Of a DNA stretch of 36,771 bases, positions 1-8,441 are shown piece by piece (the first letter of the stretch is position 1; each line of letters opens with the position of its first letter). The DNA lies in the NCBI GenBank assembly GCA_002457065.1, contig NTKR01000007.1:1-36771 (forward strand), given 5' to 3'. The translations under genes and the position numbers were made by a program. Below the pieces are notes generated by a model. It did no database searches, was not told where the DNA came from, and saw nothing but the letters and a program-made list of their open reading frames with translations. The DNA is from an alpha proteobacterium MED-G10. GTDB taxonomy: Bacteria; Pseudomonadota; Alphaproteobacteria; Methylaequorales; Methylaequoraceae.

Positions 1-78
1 GAATATTTAGAGTGTTTAATATCTACGGATGGGAAAGATTGTAAGATTTATTATACACAAATGAGAATTGTAGATTAA
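1..78 (+). CDS. C-terminal end of an unidentified protein (partial)
   Basis: An open frame enters from the left edge in frame 1 and ends at the TAA at 76-78, giving 25 residues that finish KIYYTQMRIVD. Its stop codon overlaps the recJ stop by 4 bp, tail to tail, which is the pattern of the other convergent pairs in this window and is the main reason to believe it is a real gene end. The visible residues (hydrophilic, two Cys) do not let me name a family. It could be a chance open frame, since only 25 codons are visible. Confidence 0.45.
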   Translation, partial: EYLECLISTDGKDCKIYYTQMRIVD

Positions 79-1841
79 CTTTTGATAATATCTTCAATTT
101 GAACTTGTATTGTTCTTTCTCCTCCCCAGAAGTTATCCTTTAGGGTAACAACGATATCTACAATTTCACCAGAAAAATCCTGAAAGAAATTTCCCATATC
201 TTCGTTCACCGTATTAAATGCTATTCCTTTAATCTTGTTTCCAAAAGCATCCGTAATAACTGTAGAGTGATGATTATCTCCAACTATTTTCACAAAACTT
301 AGATTGCAATCTTTAATAAGAAATCGTGGTTTAGTGTTACCCGGACCGAAAGGCGAAAGCTTAGCAATTTCATCAAATAATTTTATATCAATCCCTGAAA
401 TATTTAATGCACAATCATAAAACTTTTCAATATGAAAATTTCCTTTGTCAAATTTATCAACTAAAAAATCTCTGAATTTTTTTATGTTTTTTTTATATAT
501 GGAAAATCCACCAGCCATCTTATGTCCACCCCCTGAAATCAGGATACCTTGACCTACAGCTTTAACAATTAACTCTCCTATATCAAAATTATAAACTGAT
601 CTACAGGATGCTTTACAAACTTCCTCTTCTTCAGAAATAACAATTGAAGGTCTATTAAATTTTTCAGTTAATTTACTAGCAACTATTCCAATTACTCCGG
701 GATGCCAATTAAGTGAACTTACACAAATTATTTTGTTATCATCGTTTACTTTTTGAAGTGCCTGGAATTGAACTTTCTTTTCAATATTTTTTCTCATATT
801 GTTATATTCACCAAGCTTAAGGGCCATTACATTAGCAAGATTTTTTTCATTGCACAATAATAGCTCAGTACCGAGTGATGATTTCCCAACTCGACCACCC
901 GCATTAATTCTAGGACCTATAATAAAACCTAAATGATAATCAGTAATCTCATTTTCAATTCCAGCCTCAGTAACTATTGATGATATACCTAAATTGGAAG
1001 AAGAGCTAATAATTTTCAGACCTTGTTTTACAAAAGTTCTATTTATTTTATCTAGTTTAACAACATCGCAAATCGTTCCAAGAGCTACTAGGTCAAGATA
1101 ATTAATTAAATTTGGAGGGTCAGATTTAAAAAATTTTTTCTCACGCAAACTTCTATTTAATGATATCAAAAGAAAAAAAGTCACACCAGCAGCACACAGA
1201 TTTTTTAAATTAGATGAATCTTTTTTTTTATTTGGATTTACAACTGCGTAAGCATCAGGAAGTATTTCACCTTCTTTATGATGGTCAATTACAATTATTT
1301 CAACTCCTTTATTTCTTATAAATCTTATTTCCTCAAAAGCAGTTGTTCCGCAGTCCAACGTAATTATAAGTTTACAACCACTTTCAAACATTTTTTCAAA
1401 CGCACCAATACTTGGACCGTATCCTTCACTTTGTCTATCTGGAATATAAAACTCATAATCAACTCCAATTTGTTTAAAATATTTACTTAAAAGTGCAGTT
1501 GAAGTAGAACCATCCACATCATAGTCACCAAAAATACCAATTTTCTTTTTTTGCGTAATAAAATCGATAATTTTTTCGGTAGCACGTTCCATATCACTCA
1601 AAACAAAAGGGTCAGGAATTACATTTTTTATCCTCGGATTAAGATAGTTTTCAAGGTTTGTTGGATCAACATCTCTCGATGCTAGAAGTTTGGATAAAAC
1701 TGGATTAAGTTTTTTATTTAATAGAACCATTTCATTTGAAACGTCATATTTTTTTTCTACCCAAATTTGGTTTTTAACAGATATAGTTTTTTTAAATTTA
1801 TTTTTTAATTGTTCTTGATCAAATTTAGTTTTAATCTGCAT
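75..1841 (-). CDS. recJ: Single-stranded-DNA-specific exonuclease RecJ
   Basis: RecJ is a 5'-3' exonuclease on single-stranded DNA, acting in recombinational repair and mismatch repair. The 588-residue protein has the DHH-superfamily layout: GDYDVDG at about 105-111, DHH at 186-188, the NAGGRVGKSSLG region at 313-324, and the DHHA1-type GGGHKMAGG motif at 437-445. The Asp and His residues of these motifs bind the catalytic metals. Length is normal for proteobacterial RecJ. ATG start at 1841; the start is 24 bp from the divergent pfp start, so any recJ promoter must lie in or beside the 5' end of pfp. In many alphaproteobacteria recJ sits in a hom-glpX-recJ cluster. Here hom and recJ keep that strand and order but glpX is missing between them. 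Confidence 0.96.
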   Translation of the reverse strand: MQIKTKFDQEQLKNKFKKTISVKNQIWVEKKYDVSNEMVLLNKKLNPVLSKLLASRDVDPTNLENYLNPRIKNVIPDPFVLSDMERATEKIIDFITQKKKIGIFGDYDVDGSTSTALLSKYFKQIGVDYEFYIPDRQSEGYGPSIGAFEKMFESGCKLIITLDCGTTAFEEIRFIRNKGVEIIVIDHHKEGEILPDAYAVVNPNKKKDSSNLKNLCAAGVTFFLLISLNRSLREKKFFKSDPPNLINYLDLVALGTICDVVKLDKINRTFVKQGLKIISSSSNLGISSIVTEAGIENEITDYHLGFIIGPRINAGGRVGKSSLGTELLLCNEKNLANVMALKLGEYNNMRKNIEKKVQFQALQKVNDDNKIICVSSLNWHPGVIGIVASKLTEKFNRPSIVISEEEEVCKASCRSVYNFDIGELIVKAVGQGILISGGGHKMAGGFSIYKKNIKKFRDFLVDKFDKGNFHIEKFYDCALNISGIDIKLFDEIAKLSPFGPGNTKPRFLIKDCNLSFVKIVGDNHHSTVITDAFGNKIKGIAFNTVNEDMGNFFQDFSGEIVDIVVTLKDNFWGGERTIQVQIEDIIKS

Positions 1842-1865
1842 AAAAAAAATCTACCATGATTATCA

Positions 1866-3059
1866 ATGTTTAAAAATAAGAATATTTTAATTGCTCAAGG
1901 AGGCGGCCCTACAAACGTAATTAATATGTCGTTGGTTTCAATTTTAGAGCAGGAGAAAAAATTAGGCTCAAATGTTATTGGTTCACTTAATGGCGTAAAT
2001 GGAATCATTAACAATCGTTTTACAAACCTCAACAAAGTTTCAAGTTCCGATCTTAAATTGATCGCACAAACACCTGGTGCTGCACTTGGCTCGACTAGGG
2101 ACAAACCTGATGCAAAATACTGTTTTGAAATATTAGAAGTTTTAAAGAAAAAAAAAATTGATAAATTTTATTACATTGGTGGAAATGACTCGTCTGATAG
2201 TCTTAGAATAATTTCAGAGTATGCTAAAGATAGCAACTTCAACTTACAATGTATTCATATTCCAAAAACAATTGATAATGATTTAGTATCCAATGATCAT
2301 ACACCTGGTTTTGGTTCAGCCGCTAAGTATGTTGCACAACTATTCTCAGGTATTAATTATGATGTAAAATCTCTTCCTGGTGTTTATATTGGAGTAGTAA
2401 TGGGAAGACATGCAGGTTTTCTGACAGCAGCATCATCTTTACTTAGAAAAACAAAAAGTGATGGACCACATCTAATTTATATACCTGAAGTATCATTTTC
2501 TTTTGACAAACTCCTAAGTGATATAAAAAAATGTTACTCAAAGTATAGAAGAGTTATAGTCGCAGTTTCAGAAGGTATTCAAGATGATAAAAAAAAATTA
2601 ATTTCACAAACAATTAAAAAAAAAAGTGAATTTGATGCTCATGGTAACATTCAATTGTCTGGCACAGGTTCACTCGGTGATTATCTATCAGATAAAATAA
2701 AAATTAATTTAAAATTGTCTAGGGTAAGAGCAGATACTCTAGGTTACCCCCAAAGGTCATTTCTGGGTTCAACTTCAGAAGTCGACCAAAGGGAAGCTTA
2801 CAATATTGGAAATTTTGCTGTAAAAAGCTCTAACAAAGTAAATTTTTCTTTTTCAGCGGGAATGAAAGAAAGAGTAAATTTAAATAACAATTATAAAATT
2901 GAATTTAAAATTAATACTTTAACTGATGTTGCAGGTAAGACAAAAGTTATGACAAAAGAGTATTATGACTTAAAGGCTAGCAATATTACAAAAAAATTCA
3001 TCAATTATGCATATCCATTAATAGGAAAAAAATTAATTGATACGAAATCACTTATTTAA
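1866..3059 (+). CDS. pfp: Pyrophosphate-dependent 6-phosphofructokinase
   Basis: Interconverts fructose 6-phosphate and fructose 1,6-bisphosphate. In the PPi-linked family the phosphate donor is pyrophosphate and the reaction is reversible. The 397-residue protein carries the PFK-A fold motifs: GGGPTNVIN at 12-20, GGNDSSDS at 105-112, PKTIDND at 133-139 and MGRHAGF at 179-185. Two residues separate donors in this family. Asp rather than Gly follows the GGN (D108), and Lys rather than Gly stands in PKTIDND (K134). Both are the PPi-type choices, since they block the ATP alpha-phosphate site. The gene is on the strand opposite its neighbours. It starts 24 bp from recJ and its last 8 bp overlap the end of hom. 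PPi use is inferred from residues only. Confidence 0.9.
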   Translation: MFKNKNILIAQGGGPTNVINMSLVSILEQEKKLGSNVIGSLNGVNGIINNRFTNLNKVSSSDLKLIAQTPGAALGSTRDKPDAKYCFEILEVLKKKKIDKFYYIGGNDSSDSLRIISEYAKDSNFNLQCIHIPKTIDNDLVSNDHTPGFGSAAKYVAQLFSGINYDVKSLPGVYIGVVMGRHAGFLTAASSLLRKTKSDGPHLIYIPEVSFSFDKLLSDIKKCYSKYRRVIVAVSEGIQDDKKKLISQTIKKKSEFDAHGNIQLSGTGSLGDYLSDKIKINLKLSRVRADTLGYPQRSFLGSTSEVDQREAYNIGNFAVKSSNKVNFSFSAGMKERVNLNNNYKIEFKINTLTDVAGKTKVMTKEYYDLKASNITKKFINYAYPLIGKKLIDTKSLI

Positions 3060-4335
3060 AATTTTCTATTCTCAAGGAAACTGTTTTTCTTATTACATTT
3101 TTGAGCGAATTAATTTTTTTTAAAGCATTAACTATTTCCTTTTCATAACAATTGTGAGTTGTCATTATTATTGTAGCGTTTCTTGAGCCGGGCTCTCGAT
3201 CTCTTTGAAGCATTGATTTCATAGAGATATTGTTTTTCTTAAATTCTTTTGTAATATCTGAAATTACACCAGATTTATCGATAGTTGAAAATCTAAGATA
3301 GTAGCCTCCAAATCTTTCACTAAGCTTCAAGTTTTTATGTTTAATTATTTTTTGATTTAAATTAAAGTCATTAGTATCTTTTTTACTAATAGAAATGAGA
3401 TCACTTACAACTGAGGTTGCGGTTGGATATGCTCCAGCTCCCTCTCCCTGTAAAAAACTCTTTTTACAAAAATCAGATTCAATCACTACACCATTATAAA
3501 CACCATCAACACTAGCTATAATATCATTCTGATTAACCAGACATGGGTAAACGCTACATAATAAATTATTTGATTTAAAATAAGTTACGGCAAGTAATTT
3601 AATTTTATAACCAAGCTCATAAGAATATTTTAAGTCTACTAAATCAATTCCTCTAATACCTTCAATTGATATTTTTTTTAAATTACAGTTAATATTAAAC
3701 GCTAAAGAAGCTAATATTGACAACTTATGAGCTGTATCAACTCCATCAATATCAAACGATGGGTCGGCTTCAGCAAATCCTAAATCTTGTGCTTTTTTTA
3801 GAATTTTCTCAAAAGTGAGACTTTTTGATAACATATCAGTTAAAATAAAGTTTGATGTACCATTCAAAATGCCATAAATCTTAGAAATCTTATTTGAAGA
3901 TAAAAACTCCTGAATTATTTTTATTATCGGGACACCACCTGCAACTGCAGCTTCAAACTTTATTGAAGAATTATTTTGATTACATATCCTCTTTATTTCA
4001 ACCCAGTGTTTAGAAATTAAAGCCTTATTAGCAGTTATAACCCTTTTACTTTTTGACAAGGCATTAAAAACAATTTCTTTTGCTATACCTTCCTCTCCAC
4101 CGATCAACTCTATCAAAACGTCAAAGTCATTGAAACTTAGAAGACTTTTTGCATCTTTAAAGATTTTTGTATTTTTTAATTTTATATTATTCCTACGAAT
4201 TTTTCTTCTACTTGCAATTGCTACAATAGAAATGTTGTATTTTTCTATAACTTTATTTTTTAATAACAAATCAAGAACGCCGTTACCAACAGTGCCTACT
4301 CCAGCAATAGCAATCTTAATTGAATGCTGGGACAC
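3052..4335 (-). CDS. hom: Homoserine dehydrogenase
   Basis: Reduces aspartate semialdehyde to homoserine, the branch point to threonine and methionine. The 427-residue protein begins with a Rossmann dinucleotide site (GVGTVGNG at 12-19). It continues with the homoserine dehydrogenase catalytic domain, including the ANKALISKHW region. It ends with an ACT domain from about residue 345 (YYLRFSTIDKSGVISDITK), the usual allosteric site for threonine feedback. Start codon is GTG (4333-4335), directly upstream of the Ser-Gln-His leader before the Rossmann strand. The stop overlaps the stop of the convergent pfp gene by 8 bp. The lipoprotein gene upstream ends 4 bp before this start, so the two are probably cotranscribed. 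metY elsewhere in the window uses a product of this pathway. Confidence 0.95.
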   Translation of the reverse strand: MSQHSIKIAIAGVGTVGNGVLDLLLKNKVIEKYNISIVAIASRRKIRRNNIKLKNTKIFKDAKSLLSFNDFDVLIELIGGEEGIAKEIVFNALSKSKRVITANKALISKHWVEIKRICNQNNSSIKFEAAVAGGVPIIKIIQEFLSSNKISKIYGILNGTSNFILTDMLSKSLTFEKILKKAQDLGFAEADPSFDIDGVDTAHKLSILASLAFNINCNLKKISIEGIRGIDLVDLKYSYELGYKIKLLAVTYFKSNNLLCSVYPCLVNQNDIIASVDGVYNGVVIESDFCKKSFLQGEGAGAYPTATSVVSDLISISKKDTNDFNLNQKIIKHKNLKLSERFGGYYLRFSTIDKSGVISDITKEFKKNNISMKSMLQRDREPGSRNATIIMTTHNCYEKEIVNALKKINSLKNVIRKTVSLRIENFK

Positions 4336-4339
4336 TTTA

Positions 4340-5128
4340 TTAATAAATTAGAAAAATTTCAGTTCTCTGATTCGCTTTAGTTCCAGCTGGCATTATTTCT
4401 TTGAACAATGGTTTTGTATCAGAGACAGCTTCAGTGATAAGTTTATCACTTGGAAAGTTGTGTTTATCAATGAAGATATTAGCGACAGAGTGAGCTCTTT
4501 TATCAGAGATCATAAAATTAACAATTTTATGTTCTGTAATAGGCATATCCTTAGTTCGCTCACTAGCATGACCAATGATTTTTATCCTAGCATTTCTTTC
4601 ATTTGCAATTTTTGCAATCTTCTTAATTTTTTTCAGTCCCTCACCATCGACAATAGAAGAACCAGATCTGAAATTAATGGTTGCAACCCTAAACTGTATC
4701 TTATCTTTTAAGTTTAATGAGGTAACTAAACTTTCTGGAGCTCGGAAAGGTTTTGATTCAGAATTCTGATCTGTACTTAGTTCAGTGAACTCAGGTTTAA
4801 TTGGTTCAGCAGTTGAAGATTCTATTGCATTATTGACATTATCTTCAACTTGAGCAATAGTTTCATCGATCAATACGCTATCATACTCAGTAGTAGGTAC
4901 CGCTGTTAATCTTTCTTCGGACAATTCAAGGTCTTCTGATGATTCTGCATCAGCTAGTATTTCTGCAAGTGATGGGTCTTCAGCTGAAAGTAATTCTTGA
5001 TTTTCATCATCAGCTTTAACTACATCATCCCCATCCGGAATCATTGATTCTGTCCAATTTGTAATTGTTTCACAAGAACTTAATACAAAGAAAGGAACTA
5101 AAAGGAATATTATATAAAATTTTTTCAC
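4340..5128 (-). CDS. OmpA-like peptidoglycan-associated lipoprotein
   Basis: Predicted envelope lipoprotein of 262 residues. A short basic start and hydrophobic stretch lead to a lipobox LSSC with the lipidated Cys at 19. Residues about 30-130 form a very acidic linker of low complexity, rich in Glu, Asp and Ser. The C-terminal part, from about residue 145, is an OmpA/MotB-type peptidoglycan-binding domain: TINFRSGS, then IKIIGHASERT, then SDKRAHSVANIFI, ending KANQRTEIFLIY. The usual GHTD is GHAS here, so the Asp that contacts diaminopimelate is not at its usual place. Start is GTG (5126-5128); no ATG lies in frame just upstream. The 56 nt before it hold only AT-rich sequence. It may tether the outer membrane to the wall, as Pal does; the exact role is unknown. 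Confidence 0.85.
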   Translation of the reverse strand: MKKFYIIFLLVPFFVLSSCETITNWTESMIPDGDDVVKADDENQELLSAEDPSLAEILADAESSEDLELSEERLTAVPTTEYDSVLIDETIAQVEDNVNNAIESSTAEPIKPEFTELSTDQNSESKPFRAPESLVTSLNLKDKIQFRVATINFRSGSSIVDGEGLKKIKKIAKIANERNARIKIIGHASERTKDMPITEHKIVNFMISDKRAHSVANIFIDKHNFPSDKLITEAVSDTKPLFKEIMPAGTKANQRTEIFLIY

Positions 5129-5184
5129 GATGGTTTATATTATTTAATCACATTTATTCATAATAAAAATTTAAAAAAAAAAAC

Positions 5185-5730
5185 TCAATTGTTTTTTAAA
5201 AATTCTTTACTTAGCTTACCATATACCTCTGGGGTATTAATTAAAAGTTTCTTTTCGTTTTCATTAATTAGACGAATAAATCTTGCAGGATTTCCTGCCC
5301 ATAGTTGATTTTCCTCAATATTTGTTCCTGGGGTCACAACAGCTCCAGCTGCAACAAATGACATACTGTTTACAACTGAATTATCCAAAATTATCGATCC
5401 CATTCCTATAAGTGCGTTATCTTTAATCTTACATGCATGAATAGTAGCATTGTGTCCAATTGTAACGTTATCTCCGATTTCTGTTGGTGAGCCATCTCTC
5501 CCTGTAGCTGAAAATCCATATGACGAAACATGAATAACTGTTCCATCTTGAACATTAGTATTTTTTCCAATTTTAATATATTCAACGTCACCTCTTATTA
5601 CACAATTATACCAGACACTTGAACCAGCATCTATTTCTACATTACCGATTATTTTTGAACCCTCTGCTATAAAAACATCTTTTTTAATCAAGGGTGTCTT
5701 TTTTTTATATGTAAAAATTTTTCTATCCAT
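5185..5730 (-). CDS. Gamma-carbonic anhydrase family protein
   Basis: Left-handed beta-helix trimer of the gamma-carbonic anhydrase class. Members hydrate CO2 or remain uncharacterised. With the start chosen here the protein has 181 residues. Hexapeptide repeats run from about residue 20 to 145 (for example VEIDAGSSVWYNCVIRGD and VTIGHNATIHACKI). The three metal-binding His are present at 67, 93 and 98, in TVIHVS and GHNATIH. I chose the ATG at 5730 rather than the one at 5766: homologues start close to this point, and the longer form would run 32 bp into argC. It follows argC by 4 bp, so it is translated from the same message. Enzyme activity is not shown by sequence alone, because many homologues lack measurable activity. 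Confidence 0.88.
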   Translation of the reverse strand: MDRKIFTYKKKTPLIKKDVFIAEGSKIIGNVEIDAGSSVWYNCVIRGDVEYIKIGKNTNVQDGTVIHVSSYGFSATGRDGSPTEIGDNVTIGHNATIHACKIKDNALIGMGSIILDNSVVNSMSFVAAGAVVTPGTNIEENQLWAGNPARFIRLINENEKKLLINTPEVYGKLSKEFLKNN

Positions 5731-5734
5731 AATA

Positions 5735-6748
5735 CTACACCAAAGATTCAGACTCATTAAAACCAAACATTAAATTCATATTTTGGATAGCCTGACCGGC
5801 AGCTCCTTTGACTAAATTGTCTATCGTACTGATTATTATAGTTTTTCTTTTTGATATATCAGCAAAAACACCAATTCTCACATAGTTAGTATTTTGAACT
5901 TCAGAGAGTTTTGGTATTTTATTTTTAAATATTTTTACAAATATTTCATTTTGATAAAAATTTTTAAGAGTATTAAAAGCTTCTTCAGCATTGATGAGTT
6001 GAGAATCAAAATAAATATTACTCTGAATACCACTAAAAATAGGCAAGAGATGCGGAATAAATGTAAGAGATATATTTGAATTCTCTTTTCTTATTTCCTG
6101 AAGAATCTCTGGATAATGTTTATGATTATCGATGCCGTATGAAAAAAAATTATTACTTAATTCAGAAAAAAGATTTTGCTCATTTAATATTTTCCCTGCA
6201 CCACTTACTCCAGATTTTGAATCTACTACAATATGCGCCTGTGACTTAATTTTTGCTTTTAATAAAGGCACTAGTGGAATCAATACTGAAGTTGGATAAC
6301 ATCCAGGGTTAGCAATAAATTTTGAAGAGCTTATTTCTTTTCTGTTTATTTCAGTTAATCCGTAAACAAACTTTTTCTTTTGAAGAAAGTTGGTATGTTT
6401 ACATTTATAAAATTTCTCATATTCTGATTTTATATCAAGCCTAAAATCTCCAGATAAATCAATTATAGATTCTTTATAGTTTAAGTTTGCAAAAACTTCT
6501 TTTTGAAACTGTCCGTGTGGTAAGCAAGAAAAAATAAGATCTGTTTTTCCAAAATCAAAATTTTTATAATTTCCAATTTTAATGTCTGGTAGATTTAGCA
6601 AATTAGGAAAGAGATCTTGAATTTTTTTTCCAACTGAAGTGTATCCAAACACTCCAACTAAATTTACATTTTTATGCTTATTTAATAGTTTTAATAAAGT
6701 GGAGCCTGTATAACCGGACACACCAAAAATACAGACATTTATAGACAT
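5735..6748 (-). CDS. argC: N-acetyl-gamma-glutamyl-phosphate reductase
   Basis: Third step of arginine synthesis: NADPH-dependent reduction of N-acetylglutamyl phosphate to the semialdehyde. The 337-residue protein starts with a Rossmann site, GVSGYTGSTLL at 9-19. It has the catalytic Cys in NPGCYPTS (C150) and the conserved SKSGVSGAGK segment near 178-187. The length matches the longer ArgC type. ATG start at 6748 lies 3 bp after rpsI, so argC is the third gene of an rplM-rpsI-argC run. Placement of argC after rpsI is known in other alphaproteobacteria. No other arginine genes are in the window. Confidence 0.96.
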   Translation of the reverse strand: MSINVCIFGVSGYTGSTLLKLLNKHKNVNLVGVFGYTSVGKKIQDLFPNLLNLPDIKIGNYKNFDFGKTDLIFSCLPHGQFQKEVFANLNYKESIIDLSGDFRLDIKSEYEKFYKCKHTNFLQKKKFVYGLTEINRKEISSSKFIANPGCYPTSVLIPLVPLLKAKIKSQAHIVVDSKSGVSGAGKILNEQNLFSELSNNFFSYGIDNHKHYPEILQEIRKENSNISLTFIPHLLPIFSGIQSNIYFDSQLINAEEAFNTLKNFYQNEIFVKIFKNKIPKLSEVQNTNYVRIGVFADISKRKTIIISTIDNLVKGAAGQAIQNMNLMFGFNESESLV

Positions 6749-6751
6749 TAT

Positions 6752-7219
6752 TTATCTTTTAGAGAATTGTGGACTTCTTCTAGCTTTGTGTTTTCCAAAT
6801 TTTTTTCTTTCAACTTTTCTTGCATCTCTTGTAAGGAAACCTAGTTGTTTGAGTTTCTTTCTTAATGAAGGGTCAAGGTTTACTAAGGCTCTGCTAATTC
6901 CATGTCTCAGCGCCCCAGCTTGTCCAGAAAGTCCTCCGCCAGATACGGTTGAAAAAACATCAACTTTATCTGTATTTTCCGTCCTATTTAGAGGATCTTG
7001 AAGTATAGTTGAATAAATCTTTCTAAGAAAGTATTTGTCTAGTGGCTTGCCATTTACTACTATCTTACCGTTACCATATTTAATCCAAACTCTTGATACG
7101 GAAGTTTTTCTTCGACCAGTGGCATAGGCTCTTCCCAGTTTATCCAAGACAGGTTTTTTTACAGAAGATATATCAACTGGCTCTGAGTTTTTATCAATAT
7201 TTTCTTGATTCTCAATCAT
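6752..7219 (-). CDS. rpsI: 30S ribosomal protein S9
   Basis: Small-subunit protein whose C-terminal tail reaches the P-site tRNA. The protein has 155 residues. Residues about 28-155 are the S9 domain, starting [17 protein letters not shown] and ending with the basic tail [13 protein letters not shown]; the last Lys-Arg pair is the conserved tRNA-contacting end. The first 27 residues are an acidic extension that many alphaproteobacterial S9 proteins also have. The start codon overlaps the rplM stop in an ATGA, which is standard translational coupling for the L13-S9 pair. Confidence 0.98.
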   Translation of the reverse strand: MIENQENIDKNSEPVDISSVKKPVLDKLGRAYATGRRKTSVSRVWIKYGNGKIVVNGKPLDKYFLRKIYSTILQDPLNRTENTDKVDVFSTVSGGGLSGQAGALRHGISRALVNLDPSLRKKLKQLGFLTRDARKVERKKFGKHKARRSPQFSKR

Positions 7220-7680
7220 CGCGTCACGCTATTCTTTCTATTATAAGATGCGAAATCAATATTTTCTGGCTTTTGTGCCTCTAAATTATGTTTATCACTA
7301 TTAAATATCTTTAAATTTGATAACTGTTTTTTTGATAATGCATTGGATGACATCATCCTCTCAACTGCTTTTCTAACAACACTTGTAGAGTTTTTACCTT
7401 TGATTAAATCAGAGAATTTTTGTTCTTTGAGTCCTCCTGGATATCCAGTGTGTTTAAAATAAACTTTCTTTCTTTCCTTTGAGCCTGTTAATCTAACTTT
7501 CTGAGCATTTATAACAACAACATTATCACCACAATCAAGATGGGGTGTAAAAGTTGTTTTATGCTTACCCCTAAGTAACATAGAAATTTTTGAAGCTAAC
7601 CTACCTAAAACAAGTCCTTCTGCATTAATAAGATACCATTTTTTTTTAATATCTTTTTGTTTTAAGCTGTATGTTTTCAT
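7216..7680 (-). CDS. rplM: 50S ribosomal protein L13
   Basis: Early-assembly large-subunit protein of 154 residues. It has the family landmarks [19 protein letters not shown] near the N-terminus, [18 protein letters not shown] in the middle, and [10 protein letters not shown] followed by the conserved PEN-type end segment. ATG at 7680. First gene of the L13-S9 pair; a good -35 hexamer lies 33 nt upstream on the same strand (see the promoter at 7690-7718). Confidence 0.98.
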   Translation of the reverse strand: MKTYSLKQKDIKKKWYLINAEGLVLGRLASKISMLLRGKHKTTFTPHLDCGDNVVVINAQKVRLTGSKERKKVYFKHTGYPGGLKEQKFSDLIKGKNSTSVVRKAVERMMSSNALSKKQLSNLKIFNSDKHNLEAQKPENIDFASYNRKNSVTR

Positions 7681-7689
7681 ATATTTTAA

Positions 7690-7718
7690 GAAACTAACGC
7701 ATAATTACAAACTGTCAA
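7690..7718 (-). promoter_or_regulatory. Candidate sigma-70 promoter for rplM-rpsI-argC
   Basis: On the minus strand a perfect TTGACA (7718-7713) is followed after 16 nt by TAGTTT, a 3-of-6 match to the -10 consensus. It lies in the 50-nt spacer between cutA and rplM, the right place for an L13-operon promoter. The -10 is weak, so this rests mainly on the -35 and the position. Confidence 0.38.
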
Positions 7719-7730
7719 TACCTAAATTTC

Positions 7731-8042
7731 CTATTCATTAAGAAACCAATTTAAATAATCCTGATTTGGCTCACCTGTCTTGATCTCAACAATTATTGGA
7801 GTATCATACTTGTGAATTTCTTTTATAAATCCTTCAATTTCATTTTTTTTTTTTAAGGTTTTAATAAATAAAACAGCTTCCTTCTGAGATTTTATTTTTT
7901 TATTTTCTAGATAAAAACTTTTTACATTTTCAAAAATATTGACGCAAATTGCTTTCGAACCTTTTAAAAGATGATTGGCTATTTCTTCTGCATCAATAAT
8001 ATTATGCGTAGTCGTGTAAAAAATTCTAAATTTCTTTTCCAT
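7731..8042 (-). CDS. cutA: CutA1-family divalent-ion tolerance protein
   Basis: Small trimeric cytosolic protein of the CutA1 family, linked to copper tolerance in E. coli but of uncertain function in most bacteria. The 103 residues match the fold in order: IFYTTTHNIIDAEEIANHLL, then CVNIFENVKSFYLENKKI, and the diagnostic end HKYDTPIIVEIKTGEPNQDYLNWF. ATG start at 8042, only 6 nt from the CCA end of tRNA-Pro, so the transcript probably continues through the tRNA and is released by tRNA processing. Confidence 0.9.
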   Translation of the reverse strand: MEKKFRIFYTTTHNIIDAEEIANHLLKGSKAICVNIFENVKSFYLENKKIKSQKEAVLFIKTLKKKNEIEGFIKEIHKYDTPIIVEIKTGEPNQDYLNWFLNE

Positions 8043-8048
8043 AAAATT

Positions 8049-8127
8049 TGGTCGGGGCGACTGGATTTGAACCAGCGACCTCCCGTCCCCCAGACGGACG
8101 CGCTAAGCCAGGCTGCGCTACGCCCCG
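8049..8127 (-). tRNA. tRNA-Pro (GGG anticodon), CCA encoded
   Basis: A full cloverleaf can be drawn on the minus strand. The acceptor stem CGGGGCG pairs with CGCCCCG. The D arm has GCGC/GCGC with the GG-containing loop AGCCTGGCTTA. The anticodon stem is TCCGT/ACGGG around the loop CTGGGGG, giving anticodon GGG, which reads CCC and CCU. The variable loop is 5 nt. The T arm is GCTGG/CCAGT with loop TTCAAAT. The discriminator base is A and a CCA end is encoded. The mature 5' end is at 8127, two bases after the merR stop. A tRNA-Pro at this point after ihfA and merR is common in alphaproteobacteria. Confidence 0.96.
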
Positions 8128-8129
8128 TT

Positions 8130-8441
8130 TTAAATTAACTCATTCATTTCAATTATTAACTGTTTGAGATCTAAAATTAACTGTTTTCTCTCTTTATTAA
8201 TTTTTTTTTCAACCAAAAGTTGATTTTTTGCTCCTTCAATTGAAAATTTTTTTTCATAAAGTAATCTTCTTAGAGTTTTTAACAAATCTATTTGTTCTGT
8301 ATCATAGAATCTTATCCCGTTATTTTTTTTTATTGGTGCAATTATACTTATTTTTTTTTCCCAGAACCTTAAAACATAAATTGGAACATTTAAAAGATCG
8401 GAGACCTCACCAATTGTTTTTAAAGCATCAGGACTTTTCAT
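8130..8441 (-). CDS. MerR-family transcriptional regulator
   Basis: A 103-residue DNA-binding protein with an N-terminal MerR winged helix-turn-helix: KTIGEVSDLLNVPIYVLRFWE at about 9-29, then a wing with GIRFYDTEQIDLL. A short C-terminal coiled segment (about 75-103) is the likely dimer helix. No effector-binding domain or metal-binding Cys cluster is present. The gene begins inside ihfA (14-bp overlap) and its stop is 2 bp from tRNA-Pro. This conserved ihfA-merR pair occurs widely in alphaproteobacteria, where the target of this regulator is not well known. I infer no ligand. Confidence 0.88.
   Translation of the reverse strand: MKSPDALKTIGEVSDLLNVPIYVLRFWEKKISIIAPIKKNNGIRFYDTEQIDLLKTLRRLLYEKKFSIEGAKNQLLVEKKINKERKQLILDLKQLIIEMNELI

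Noticed and set aside
5731-5766. Longer N-terminus for the gamma-carbonic anhydrase (start at 5766)
   Set aside because: It would overlap argC by 32 bp and add 12 residues not found at the start of homologues; the ATG at 5730 fits better.
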